DNA of 64,000 bases, taken from an uncultured Butyricicoccus sp. (GTDB lineage Bacteria; Bacillota; Clostridia; Oscillospirales; Butyricicoccaceae). A program made the translations under genes and the position numbers. Under the pieces are notes generated by a model. It was not told the origin of the DNA. It did no database searches and saw only the letters and a list, made by a program, of their open reading frames with translations. This document shows, one piece after another, positions 50,251 to 59,052 of the stretch (within the stretch, counting starts at the first letter, position 1; every line of letters starts with the position of its first letter). The DNA lies in the NCBI GenBank assembly GCA_900547195.1, contig URFQ01000004.1:1-64000 (forward strand), in the 5' to 3' direction.

Positions 50251-52287
50251 ATGCAGACACCCGGGGACATTTTAAAGAATTATTTCGGCCACAATGCCTT
50301 CCGCGGGCGGCAGCAAGAACTGGTGGACGCGCTGCTCGAAGGCCGCGACGTGCTCGGCGTGATGCCGACCGGCGCGGGCAAGTCGGTGTGCTACCAGGTG
50401 CCCGCGCTGATGGTTTCCGGGCTGACGCTGGTGGTTTCGCCGCTTATTTCCCTAATGAAAGACCAGGTCGGCGCGCTCGGACAGGCCGGTATCCCGGCGG
50501 CCTGCCTCAACAGCGCCATGCCCGCAGACGCGCAGCGCGCGGTCTTCGCGCGCGCCTACCGCGGCGAGCTGCGGCTGCTGTACGTCGCGCCTGAACGGCT
50601 TTCCGCGCCCGGGTTCCAGGCGCTGTTTGAGCGCGTGCCGCTCGCGTTTGTGGCCGTGGATGAGGCCCACTGCATCTCCCAGTGGGGGCAGGATTTCCGG
50701 CCAAGCTACGGCAAAATCGTCGATTTTCTAAACACCGTTCCCGAGCGGCCGCCGGTGGGCGCGTTCACCGCCACCGCGACCGAAGCCGTCCGGCGGGATA
50801 TCGTAAAGCTGCTCGGGCTCAAAGACCCGCTCGTCTGCGTGTCCGGCTTTGACCGGCCGAACCTGACCTTCATTACCGAAAAACCGCGCGACAAGCGCGA
50901 ACATCTGATCACCCTGCTGCGCGAGCGTATGGGCCAGAGCGGGATTGTCTACTGCTCGACGCGCAAAGCGGTGGATGAAGTCTATGAGCTGCTCATCGCC
51001 CGCGGCTTTGCCGCCGGGCGCTATCATGCCGGGCTGGACGCCGCCGGACGCCGCGAGAGCCAGGACGATTTCCTTTTTGACCGAATCACGGTCATGGTGG
51101 CGACCAACGCCTTCGGCATGGGGATCGACAAATCCAACGTATCGTTTGTCATCCATTACAACATGCCGCAGAACATTGAAAGCTACTATCAGGAGGCCGG
51201 GCGCGCCGGGCGGGACGGCTCCCCGGCCGACTGCATCCTGCTGTACAGCCCGCGCGATGTGCGGACCTGTGAATTCCTGATGGAACACGGCCGTGACGAC
51301 GATCGCGAGGAACTGGACGAGGCTACAAAACAGACGCTCCTTGCGCGCGACCGCGAGCGCCTCCGGCAGATGACTTTTTACGCAACCACGACCGACTGCC
51401 TGCGCCGCTTCCTGCTGAAATACTTCGGCGAGCAGGCGCCGCTCTCGTGCGACAACTGTTCGAACTGCCTGACAAACTTCGAACTCGTGGACGCGACGCT
51501 CGAAGCGCAGAAGATCGTGTCCTGCGTATATCGCCTGCATCAGCGCGGCCGCGCGGTCGGCAAATCGGCTGTCGCGGACATTCTGCACGGCGCGGAAAAC
51601 GACCGCATCCGGCAAAATGATTTCGTAAGCCTGTCCACTTACGGTATCATGAAAGACAATAGCATGAAACAGATCCGCGACCTTCTGGACCGCCTGCTCG
51701 AAGAGGGGTACCTCGTCAGCACGGGCGGGGACTATCCGGTCGTGAAGCTGTGCCCCAAATCGGACGACATCATCCGCAAGCGCCTGCCGTTTGCGGTCAA
51801 GCTGCCGCGCGCACGGCGCAAAAAGGAGGGCCGCGAAATCATGCAGGGCAGCCTGTATGAAGCGCTTCGCGCCCTGCGGGCCGAAATCGCGGCGCGGGAA
51901 AAGGCGCCCGCTTATGTGATCTTTTCCAATGCGACGTTGCAGGACATGTGCAGCCGCCAACCGATTACCGAAGGCGAACTGCTGGAGGTTTCGGGCGTCG
52001 GCCGCGCCAAGGCGGACAAATATGGCGAAGCCTTTCTTGCCTGCATCAAGAAGCATGTGTTAAAAGCCGCGGTCAAAGAGCCCGCGCCGCCTGGCGCGGC
52101 CGCCGCGCAGCGTATCAGCGCGCAGGACCAGGGGCTTCTCAAGCCGTGGACGGCTTCCGAGGACGATTGGCTGCGCGTTGAGGCGCAGGAAAAGCTTTCC
52201 CTCCCCGAAATTGCGAAACGGCATGGGCGCCCGCTCGGCGCTGTGCTCGCACGTATGAAAAAGCTCGGCCTTCCGGTTGTGCGGTAG
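50251..52287 (+). CDS. recQ: ATP-dependent DNA helicase RecQ with a C-terminal HTH-like extension
   Basis: 678 aa. SF2 helicase core with GVMPTGAGKSVCYQVP (motif I), VDEAHCISQWGQDFRPSY (motif II) and YYQEAGRAGRDG (motif VI). A zinc site (CLRRFL, CDNCSNC), an RQC/winged region and an HRDC domain (about 535-605) follow. The last 45 residues (WTASEDDWLRVEAQ, LSLPEIAKRHGRPLGAVLAR) look like a helix-turn-helix tail not present in classical RecQ. ATG 50251 follows GAGGAGGGG; the ATG at 50236 has none. It unwinds recombination intermediates. Confidence 0.95.
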   Translation: MQTPGDILKNYFGHNAFRGRQQELVDALLEGRDVLGVMPTGAGKSVCYQVPALMVSGLTLVVSPLISLMKDQVGALGQAGIPAACLNSAMPADAQRAVFARAYRGELRLLYVAPERLSAPGFQALFERVPLAFVAVDEAHCISQWGQDFRPSYGKIVDFLNTVPERPPVGAFTATATEAVRRDIVKLLGLKDPLVCVSGFDRPNLTFITEKPRDKREHLITLLRERMGQSGIVYCSTRKAVDEVYELLIARGFAAGRYHAGLDAAGRRESQDDFLFDRITVMVATNAFGMGIDKSNVSFVIHYNMPQNIESYYQEAGRAGRDGSPADCILLYSPRDVRTCEFLMEHGRDDDREELDEATKQTLLARDRERLRQMTFYATTTDCLRRFLLKYFGEQAPLSCDNCSNCLTNFELVDATLEAQKIVSCVYRLHQRGRAVGKSAVADILHGAENDRIRQNDFVSLSTYGIMKDNSMKQIRDLLDRLLEEGYLVSTGGDYPVVKLCPKSDDIIRKRLPFAVKLPRARRKKEGREIMQGSLYEALRALRAEIAAREKAPAYVIFSNATLQDMCSRQPITEGELLEVSGVGRAKADKYGEAFLACIKKHVLKAAVKEPAPPGAAAAQRISAQDQGLLKPWTASEDDWLRVEAQEKLSLPEIAKRHGRPLGAVLARMKKLGLPVVR

Positions 52288-52317
52288 CCGTCCCCGCCCA
52301 AAAGGCGCGGCACACAA

Positions 52318-52464
52318 AAAGGGCCTGTTGCAAAATAAAATTTTGAAAAAATTACATTGATAAAAAGTTCTGGAGAATTGCTTAATACGGCAATTCTCCA
52401 GAACTTTTTTGATGTGTCGATTTTCTGTTTTGGCCTGGAAACTGCATTTTGCAACAGGCCCTTT
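52318..52464. repeat. Nested palindromic element with IS6-like ends, acting as bidirectional terminator
   Basis: 147 bp with perfect 19-bp terminal inverted repeats (AAAGGGCCTGTTGCAAAAT at 52318-52336 and its complement at 52446-52464). Inside lies a second perfect 19-bp hairpin (52362-52380 / 52391-52409, AAAAAGTTCTGGAGAATTG) with T-runs. The ends resemble the GGnnCTGTTGCAAA ends of IS6-family insertion sequences. It has no ORF and no obvious 8-bp target duplication. It lies between the converging recQ and TetR genes. Confidence 0.75.
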
Positions 52465-52468
52465 CATT

Positions 52469-53023
52469 TCACGCTGTCTGCAAAATGCAGCACAGAAGAT
52501 CATCGAGGCGGTCAAGCACCTCGTCGCGCGCCGTGGGCACGGGCTGCATCATCCATCTTTTCAGCAAGCCGATGCATCCCGCGGCCACAAACCAGATGGG
52601 AAATTGATCCGCTTCGTTCTTCGGCGGTTTGAGCTGCCGGCTGCACTCTTCCATCAGCGCCATCAACTTGTCTTCAAAGCTGCCCACGCCGTTGTCGCGC
52701 AGCAACACATACGCCAGATCATGGTTTTCCTCCAGATAGCGGACCGCCTGTTCGATCACCGGCCGCATCGACGCCTGCGCCACCACCTCCGGCAGCGCCG
52801 CTTCGATGGTGCCGCGGAGTGTATCCACCATCTCGTTCTCCACTTTCTCCCGCAAGTCGTACACATCCCGGTAATAAACATAGAACGTGCCGCGGTTGAT
52901 GTCTGCGCGCCTCACCACATCCGAAACCGTGATGTTTTTGAATTCCTTTTCACGCATTAGCTCGGCCAGCGCCTGCCGCAGCAGCTTTTTGGTGCGCCGC
53001 ACCCGTTTGTCCTCGATCGCCAT
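52469..53023 (-). CDS. TetR-family transcriptional regulator
   Basis: 184 aa. The N-terminal HTH is NITVSDVVRRADINRGTFYVYYRDVYDL; the ligand-binding helical C-domain is variable. ATG 53023 follows GAGGAGG. It is divergent from the MMPL exporter gene, with a 20-bp palindrome between them, so it most likely represses that exporter and its partner in response to a lipid-like or toxic ligand. Confidence 0.92.
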   Translation of the reverse strand: MAIEDKRVRRTKKLLRQALAELMREKEFKNITVSDVVRRADINRGTFYVYYRDVYDLREKVENEMVDTLRGTIEAALPEVVAQASMRPVIEQAVRYLEENHDLAYVLLRDNGVGSFEDKLMALMEECSRQLKPPKNEADQFPIWFVAAGCIGLLKRWMMQPVPTARDEVLDRLDDLLCCILQTA

Positions 53024-53085
53024 CCGGCATCCTCCTCTTCCCGTGTAGATTTTGTGCAAATTTTAAAAAATTTATAAATAAACCA

Positions 53086-53105
53086 ACATATATCCTCATA
53101 TATGT
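53086..53105. promoter_or_regulatory. Candidate TetR operator
   Basis: ACATATAT-CCTC-ATATATGT, a perfect 8+4+8 inverted repeat in the divergent intergenic region, about 30 bp upstream of the MMPL -35. Confidence 0.6.
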
Positions 53106-53137
53106 ATGTTATCATTTATTGTTTATGTAATTGTATG

Positions 53138-53166
53138 TTGTGCACGGTTACTAGGCGTAATATACT
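53138..53166 (+). promoter_or_regulatory. Promoter of the MMPL operon
   Basis: -35 TTGTGC (53138-53143), 17-bp spacer, -10 TATACT (53161-53166). Confidence 0.6.
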
Positions 53167-53232
53167 ATATCACAGAAAAGATTCCCGCGCAACCGGGAAA
53201 CTCCCATTTGCGCAAAGGCTGGTGTTTTATTT

Positions 53233-55536
53233 GTGAAAAAAAAGCAGGGCCACAGCCCGGTAGAACTGATCATCCACAAACGGCGCTGGATTGAAAAAAT
53301 TTTTTCCGTTCTGTTTGTGTTCAGTCTGCTGTGCATCCCTCTGGTCGGCGTCAACTATGACCTGACCAAATATCTCCCGGATGACGCGCCTTCGGCCCAG
53401 GCGCTCGACATCATGGAGAAAGAATTTACATATCCCGGCATTGGGCGCGTCCTGCTTCAGGATGTAACACTGCGGGAGGCAAAAGACATTAAAGACCGTA
53501 TTGCCGATGTGGACGGCGTGGATATGATCCTGTGGTGCGATTCCACGACCAATATCTACGGCTCGAGTGAGTTTATCGACTACGACGACATTGAGGACTA
53601 CTATAAGGACGGGGACGCCTATATGGACATCACCTTCCTCGAAAGCGACTCCTCTGACCGCACGCATGCGGCTGTGAAAGAAATCCAGAAGATCATTGAC
53701 GGCAAAGGCGTCATGGCCGGCTCGGCGGCCTCCGACACTGAGCTGGGCCCAACCATCAACACCGAGGTCGCGCATGTTATGATACTGGCCGTGGTCGTCA
53801 TCTTCCTGATCCTGACCCTCACCACGACTTCGTGGTTCGAACCCCTGCTGTTTCTCATGGTTATGGGCATTGCGATTGTCATCGGCATGGGCACCAACCT
53901 GTTTTTTGGTGAAATTTCGTTCATGTCGAACGCAGTCGGCGCAGTGCTGCAGCTTGCCTGCTCAATGGACTACTCCATTTTCCTGCTGCACGCCTTTACC
54001 CGCGAAAAAGAGAGCGGCGTGGAACCCGAACAGGCCATGGCGAACGCTCTGCGCACCGCGATTTCCTCCATCGGCGCCTCGGGTGCTACCACCGTCGTCG
54101 GCTTTCTCGCGCTCGCGCTCATGCGCTTCGGGATCGGCAAGGACATGGGCTTCGTGCTGGCCAAGAGCATTCTTTGCAGCCTTGGCACGGTGCTTCTGCT
54201 CATGCCTGCGCTCATCCTGCGCTATCAGAGCCGCATCGAACGCACCGCACACCGCTCGTTCATGCCAAGCTTTCATAAGATGGGCGAATTTGCCTATCAT
54301 ATCCGCGTCCCGCTGACGGTCATTGTGCTGCTGCTCGTTGTCCCGTGCTACGTCGGCCAGGGCATGGCGAACTTTTCTTACGGCAATGAGGCGCTGACCA
54401 ACTCCCCGGGCATGGATATCTATGAAAACGAACAGCTCATGAACGAAAAATTCGGGCGCAGTAACATGATGCTGGCGCTCGTCCCAGTGGGCGACAACGT
54501 CACTGAAAAGGCCATGACCGACGAGCTGGACGGCCTGCCTTATGTCCGCATGTCGCTCGGGCTGGCCTCGGCGCTGCCTTCCGGCATCCCGGAGGATTTC
54601 CTCCCCGAAAGCATCACCGGACAGCTTCATTCGAAAAACTGGTCGCGCATCATCATCAACGTGCGCTCCGCTGGCGAGAGCGAAACCGCATTTCAGTATA
54701 CCGACGAAATCCGCAGCATTGTGCAGAAATATTACCCCAATGAGGATACCTATGTGCTCGGCGTCACCCCGGCGACCCAGGATATTCGCGACATCATCAC
54801 GGCCGACTACAGTTCGGTCAATGTCCTTTCCCTGCTCGGCGTCGCGCTGGTCGTAGCAATCACTTACAAATCCCTGTTTCTGCCCCTTGTGGTGCTCATC
54901 CCGATCGAGTCGGCGGTGTTCATCAACACCGCGCTGCCGTATATTTATGGCCAGCGCACCATGTTTCTCGGCTTTATTATTGTTTCGTGTGTCCAGCTTG
55001 GCGCAACGATCGACTATTCCATCCTGATGACCGGCAACTATCTGGATGCGCGCGCCCGGAGCAGCAAAAAGGACGCCGCGATCCACACGGTGGAACAAAG
55101 CGCGCTGTCCATCCTGACCTCAGGCTTTATCTTGGCCGCGGCGGGCTATGGCCTGTTCTTTCTGACTTCGGTGGACGCGGTCGGCAGCCTTGGCCGCCTG
55201 ATCGGCCGCGGCGCGCTGCTCAGCATGTTCCTTGTATTGTTCATGCTGCCCGCCTGTCTGATGGCGTTTGACCGCCAGATTGTCAAGCCCGACCATGAAC
55301 AGAAGAAAAACGCGCGCCTGGCCAAAATCCATGGTAAGCGTCTGACCTTCCCGGTGCTGAGTGAATTGCAAAAACAACATCAGGCCCTGCACGAGCAAAT
55401 GCGCAGAAACCATCAGGCACGGCGCAAGGCATTTATGGACCGTCTGCAAAAGCTCGGCAGCCACAAGGACTCCAAGAATACGGAAAATACACAAAATCCG
55501 GAAGAAAGCGAGGAGCAAAACGATGAAAAGAAATAA
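53233..55536 (+). CDS. MMPL/RND-family exporter
   Basis: 767 aa, two repeated halves. One membrane helix plus a large outside loop is followed by a block of helices; the sterol-sensing-like helices include MVMGIAIVIGMGTNLFFGEI and SMDYSIFLLHAF in half one, and QLGATIDYSILMTGNYLDA in half two (the paired GxxxDY motifs of MMPL). The charged C-terminal tail (about 690-767) is cytoplasmic. It starts at GTG 53233 with a weak ribosome site. It probably exports a lipid, lipopeptide or antimicrobial, using the proton gradient. Overlaps the next gene by 14 nt. Confidence 0.92.
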   Translation: MKKKQGHSPVELIIHKRRWIEKIFSVLFVFSLLCIPLVGVNYDLTKYLPDDAPSAQALDIMEKEFTYPGIGRVLLQDVTLREAKDIKDRIADVDGVDMILWCDSTTNIYGSSEFIDYDDIEDYYKDGDAYMDITFLESDSSDRTHAAVKEIQKIIDGKGVMAGSAASDTELGPTINTEVAHVMILAVVVIFLILTLTTTSWFEPLLFLMVMGIAIVIGMGTNLFFGEISFMSNAVGAVLQLACSMDYSIFLLHAFTREKESGVEPEQAMANALRTAISSIGASGATTVVGFLALALMRFGIGKDMGFVLAKSILCSLGTVLLLMPALILRYQSRIERTAHRSFMPSFHKMGEFAYHIRVPLTVIVLLLVVPCYVGQGMANFSYGNEALTNSPGMDIYENEQLMNEKFGRSNMMLALVPVGDNVTEKAMTDELDGLPYVRMSLGLASALPSGIPEDFLPESITGQLHSKNWSRIIINVRSAGESETAFQYTDEIRSIVQKYYPNEDTYVLGVTPATQDIRDIITADYSSVNVLSLLGVALVVAITYKSLFLPLVVLIPIESAVFINTALPYIYGQRTMFLGFIIVSCVQLGATIDYSILMTGNYLDARARSSKKDAAIHTVEQSALSILTSGFILAAAGYGLFFLTSVDAVGSLGRLIGRGALLSMFLVLFMLPACLMAFDRQIVKPDHEQKKNARLAKIHGKRLTFPVLSELQKQHQALHEQMRRNHQARRKAFMDRLQKLGSHKDSKNTENTQNPEESEEQNDEKK

Positions 55537-57640
55537 ATTTTTCCGCCTGTCGGCTGCGGCGCTCGCCGTGACACTGCTCGCGCCGCAGTTTGGGTTGATC
55601 GCGCGCGCCGCCGCGCCCACCCCCACCACCGATGAAGCGGTCTATGTCAATCTGGACGAATACGGCCTGCTGACCGATATGCGCGTCGTGAAGGGCGTGT
55701 ACCTCAACGGCGTGACCAGCCTGTCCGACTATGGAGATTATTCGGCGGTTTATAACATGACTTCTCATGACAAACCCCAGATGCGGGACGACGGCGTGGA
55801 TTTCACCCTGGAACATGTGGACGGTTCACGCTTTTACTACGAATGCATCCCGAACGACCCGGCTTCCCTGCAAATGCCGTGGACCTTCGACGTGTCCTAC
55901 AAGCTGGACGGCGTCCCGACCGCAGCCGAGGATCTTGCCGGCGCCAGCGGCCTGGTGGAAATGAACATCCACGCCGTTCCAAACCCAAACGCCGACGAAT
56001 ACTACCGCAACAACATGACCCTTCTCATCGGCACAGGCATCGACATGGACAAAACCAAATCGCTTGAGGCGCCGGGCGCGCAGATTCAGTCCATGGGCTC
56101 GTACAAATTCGCGGTGTTTCTCGGCCTGCCCGGCGAGGAGGACACCTACACGGTGCGCATTGGCTCGGACAGCTTTGAATCCATGGGCATTTACATGCTC
56201 ATGGCGCCTGCGACCATGTCGCAGCTGGACACCATCTCGGATTTCCGCAGCGTCCGCGACAAGCTTGAAGGCGCGCACGACGACCTTTACCAGGGCCTCT
56301 CCGACATGCTGGACACCATGAGCGGCATGCAAAGCGGCATCCAGGCCATGGCGGACGGCATCTCGGGCATCAACGAGGTGCGCCAGCAGCTGATCGCTTC
56401 GCGCGGCACCATTGACCCGGACATGGACCAGGCGCTGAACACACTCGAAACGCTTGCGGGCGATTCCGAAGCGCTCATCCCGGAGTTGGATACCGCCGAG
56501 AAAAACCTGAACACCGTTCACAACAGCACAAACAGCATGATCACGACGCTGACCGATTCCAAAGAGGACATTGCGGACTATCAAAAGGTGCTGAAAGACC
56601 TTAAAAACAATCTTTCCAATCTGGAAGACCTCATGGACGACATCGACGATGTGACCGGTTCCAACTGGCTGTACATCAGCGACATCGAAGACGCGCTGAA
56701 GGATCTGCAAAACTGCAACGATGACATGAACGACCGCCTGAAAGACCTCCGCGATGCATTGAGCGTACTGCGGCGCGTGGAGGATGTGCTGAACGATATA
56801 CTGGATGCCTTCGAGGATCTAAATCTCCCCAGCGGCCAGCTCGAAACACTGGTGCGCACCCTGCTGAACCATCTCACCGCCATCGGCAACGCCGGCGAAG
56901 ATACCGTTGAGAGCTTACGCGATCTGCTGAACGGTATGAATGCGTTGCTGGACGCCGGCGAATCGGCCGCACACCAGCTTGACAAACTGAACGATGTGCT
57001 CGACGACTATAGGGGCATTGGGCAGGATACGGCCGCCATCGGCCAGAAAACCGCCGCGCTTGCCAGCGGGACGCTCGAGCGCGTCAATACGCTACTCGCC
57101 CAGACCGAAACCCTGCAAAGCGCGCTGGATCAGGCCAACACCGACGCCAACGCCCTGATCCCCAAGGTCAAGACAACCATGACTTCGCTGGCAGGCACGC
57201 TCAAGTCTGCAAACACGCTGCTGGGCGATACACGCGACACCTTGCGCTCGCTGCGCGACCAGTCGGACGCAAGCATGCAGCAGTCGCTGGACGGCCTGAT
57301 CGACGTCATGCAGCGCGCGGCAAACACCGGGAGCACGACGGACAGCCTGCAAAATGCGACCGATTCCATTCATAACACGATCTCGGACGAGGTCGACAGC
57401 CTGGATGAAGACAGCAATGTGCTCAACATGGACAATTCCCTTGCGCTGCGCTCGTTTACATCCGACAAGAATGCGTCGCCGTCCAGCCTGCAGTTCATCC
57501 TGCGCACGAGTGAAATTTCCGTGGATGAAGCGGCCGAGGTCCAGGCCGAGGAGGCCGCGGAAGAGGATATCGGCGTATGGGGCCGTATTGTGAACATCTT
57601 CAAAAAGCTGTTTTCGGCCGTAACCGAAGCGTTTTCCTAA
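55523..57640 (+). CDS. Secreted coiled-coil partner of the MMPL exporter
   Basis: 705 aa. Signal peptide (about 1-28, MKRNKFFRLSAAALAVTLLA). A globular N-part (to about residue 245) is followed by long Asp/Leu-rich coiled coils (about 250-640, e.g. LKDLKNNLSNLEDLMDDIDD) like those of YhgE/Pip-type proteins. An acidic stretch and a short amphipathic end (WGRIVNIFKKLFSAVTEAF) close it. No clear C-terminal membrane anchor. GAGGAG precedes ATG 55523, inside the end of the MMPL gene. It likely spans the wall or docks on the exporter; the precise role is unknown. Confidence 0.8.
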   Translation: MKRNKFFRLSAAALAVTLLAPQFGLIARAAAPTPTTDEAVYVNLDEYGLLTDMRVVKGVYLNGVTSLSDYGDYSAVYNMTSHDKPQMRDDGVDFTLEHVDGSRFYYECIPNDPASLQMPWTFDVSYKLDGVPTAAEDLAGASGLVEMNIHAVPNPNADEYYRNNMTLLIGTGIDMDKTKSLEAPGAQIQSMGSYKFAVFLGLPGEEDTYTVRIGSDSFESMGIYMLMAPATMSQLDTISDFRSVRDKLEGAHDDLYQGLSDMLDTMSGMQSGIQAMADGISGINEVRQQLIASRGTIDPDMDQALNTLETLAGDSEALIPELDTAEKNLNTVHNSTNSMITTLTDSKEDIADYQKVLKDLKNNLSNLEDLMDDIDDVTGSNWLYISDIEDALKDLQNCNDDMNDRLKDLRDALSVLRRVEDVLNDILDAFEDLNLPSGQLETLVRTLLNHLTAIGNAGEDTVESLRDLLNGMNALLDAGESAAHQLDKLNDVLDDYRGIGQDTAAIGQKTAALASGTLERVNTLLAQTETLQSALDQANTDANALIPKVKTTMTSLAGTLKSANTLLGDTRDTLRSLRDQSDASMQQSLDGLIDVMQRAANTGSTTDSLQNATDSIHNTISDEVDSLDEDSNVLNMDNSLALRSFTSDKNASPSSLQFILRTSEISVDEAAEVQAEEAAEEDIGVWGRIVNIFKKLFSAVTEAFS

Positions 57641-57659
57641 TCTCTCCCTTAGAAAAAAC

Positions 57660-57893
57660 GCCGGAGCAATTGCTCCGGCGTTAGCTTGTCGAAAAAGCTC
57701 CCCGCGCCGCAGCGCGTATAAAATTTTCAAAAAAGTCAGGACATGTGCCTGACTTTTTTGACAACAAGAGTTTTGGAATGGCTCATTTATGCGCCTTTTC
57801 AAAACTCCCTCGCCCAGAGCCATTTATGGCGGCGGGCGTACTTGTCGAAAAACTGTAGTTTTTCGACAGTCTGGCCGGAGCAATTGCTCCGGC
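57660..57893. repeat. Small inverted-repeat element (copy 2) flanked by duplicated terminator hairpins
   Basis: A 194-bp core (57680-57873) lies between two identical hairpins GCCGGAGCAATTGCTCCGGC (57660-57679 and 57874-57893). The right end, complement CAGACTGTCGAAAAAC, matches the left end of the element at 22906; the left end has CTTGTCGAAAAAG. It shares CGCGCCGCAGCGCG (57703-57716) and GACATGTGC with copy 1. An internal hairpin GTCAGG..CCTGAC is followed by TTTTTT. It separates the MMPL operon from the convergent exchanger gene. Confidence 0.75.
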
Positions 57894-57898
57894 ATTTT

Positions 57899-58879
57899 TC
57901 ATGCGCTCAGCACCACAAAGGCAACGTAACTCACCACCGGCACGGCTGACAACAGCGCGACGGATGCCGCTGGGCGGCGTTTCGCCGCACCGGGATTGGT
58001 ATGCGCAAGCAGCACGGCCAGCGCCAGTACTGCGGCGGCCGACAGGATACCGGTGAGCAGCAGCAGGCGCCCCTGGCCATCGTATACATACAGGTCATGA
58101 TTCCAGTACACCACGTCCGCCACGCACAGGATGATGAAATTAAACATGTTTGAGCCGGCAATGTTGCCCACCATGGCGTTAAAGTTGCCGATGCGCGCCA
58201 GCACAAAGCAGGAAATCATCTCGGGCAGCGAGGTGACGATACCGAGCAGCAGCGCGCCCGCCAGCGTCGTGCCGAGGCCGAGCGTCTCCCCGATGTAATC
58301 GGATGCATAGGTAATCAGGATCGACGCGGTCACCAGCAGCACGGCATAACACACAAACCGGGCGACCACTTGCCGGAGCGATAATGGGCTGACGTCTTCG
58401 CCGTCCCCTGTATCCTCGTCGCCCGACATCATCTTGATGCTGATGGCATACAGCACTGCGATAACGACGGAAATCGCACTGATTCCCACGAGCAGCAGGC
58501 TGCGTCCGGACAGGCAGGCCAGTCCTAAAATCCCATATACGGCCAACACGCACATTGCGGTTATCCCATGGCTTCGGGTGATGCGGGCCGCCCGCAGCCC
58601 CCGGAACCACAGAAGGAACACGCCGCCCAGCACAAAGGAATTGAATAAATCGCTGCCCAGGATATTGCCCACCACAAGCGCGGGTTTCCCGACCGCGACC
58701 ACCGAAGTGATCGATGTAAACAGTTCGGGCAGCGAGGTGACTGCCGCGAGCATCACGCCGCCGATAAAGGCGGACGCCAAGGTTGTTTTCTGATCGAGCA
58801 GATCAACATAATACCCCAGCCGCGCCGAAAAGAAGATGACGCACAGCGCAAGCAATCCATATCCGATAAAAATCCACAT
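57899..58879 (-). CDS. Na+/Ca2+ exchanger-like cation antiporter (CaCA family)
   Basis: 326 aa with about ten membrane segments and the two inverted alpha repeats: VMLAAVTSLPELFTSITSVV with GNILGSDLFNSFVL, and LLLGIVTSLPEMISCFV with GNIAGSNMFNFIIL. These carry the ion-binding Glu and Asn/Ser residues. It exports Ca2+ or a similar ion in exchange for Na+ or H+. GGAGGG precedes ATG 58879. The frame extends 5' of this, but the leader, promoter and attenuator fix this start. Confidence 0.9.
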   Translation of the reverse strand: MWIFIGYGLLALCVIFFSARLGYYVDLLDQKTTLASAFIGGVMLAAVTSLPELFTSITSVVAVGKPALVVGNILGSDLFNSFVLGGVFLLWFRGLRAARITRSHGITAMCVLAVYGILGLACLSGRSLLLVGISAISVVIAVLYAISIKMMSGDEDTGDGEDVSPLSLRQVVARFVCYAVLLVTASILITYASDYIGETLGLGTTLAGALLLGIVTSLPEMISCFVLARIGNFNAMVGNIAGSNMFNFIILCVADVVYWNHDLYVYDGQGRLLLLTGILSAAAVLALAVLLAHTNPGAAKRRPAASVALLSAVPVVSYVAFVVLSA

Positions 58880-58908
58880 GGGTTGTCCCTCCAAATATTG
58901 TTTTTCTG

Positions 58909-58944
58909 AAAAAAGAGACCCATGTTCTGTGGAACATAAGTCTC
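58909..58944 (-). terminator. Attenuator-like terminator in the exchanger leader
   Basis: On the minus strand GAGAC(TT)ATGTTC-CACA-GAACAT(GG)GTCTC followed by TTTTTT. It lies between the promoter (58965-58993) and the exchanger start, so transcripts would stop here unless antiterminated. Confidence 0.7.
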
Positions 58945-58964
58945 GTCGGATGGCTGTATTTCTT

Positions 58965-58993
58965 ATGCTAGCAGGTTTTTCCGGGCAAGTCAA
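58965..58993 (-). promoter_or_regulatory. Promoter of the cation exchanger
   Basis: On the minus strand: -35 TTGACT (58988-58993), 17-bp spacer, -10 TAGCAT (58965-58970). Confidence 0.65.
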
Positions 58994-59029
58994 CCCGCAG
59001 ACGCGCCCAATTGCCTTCGCGCCCGCTGC

Positions 59030-59052
59030 AAAACAGCCTATCCGGCTGTTTT
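59030..59052 (-). terminator. Hairpin at the end of the radical SAM gene
   Basis: AAAACAGCC / GGCTGTTTT with a 5-nt loop; the stop codon of the minus-strand gene lies within it. Confidence 0.6.
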
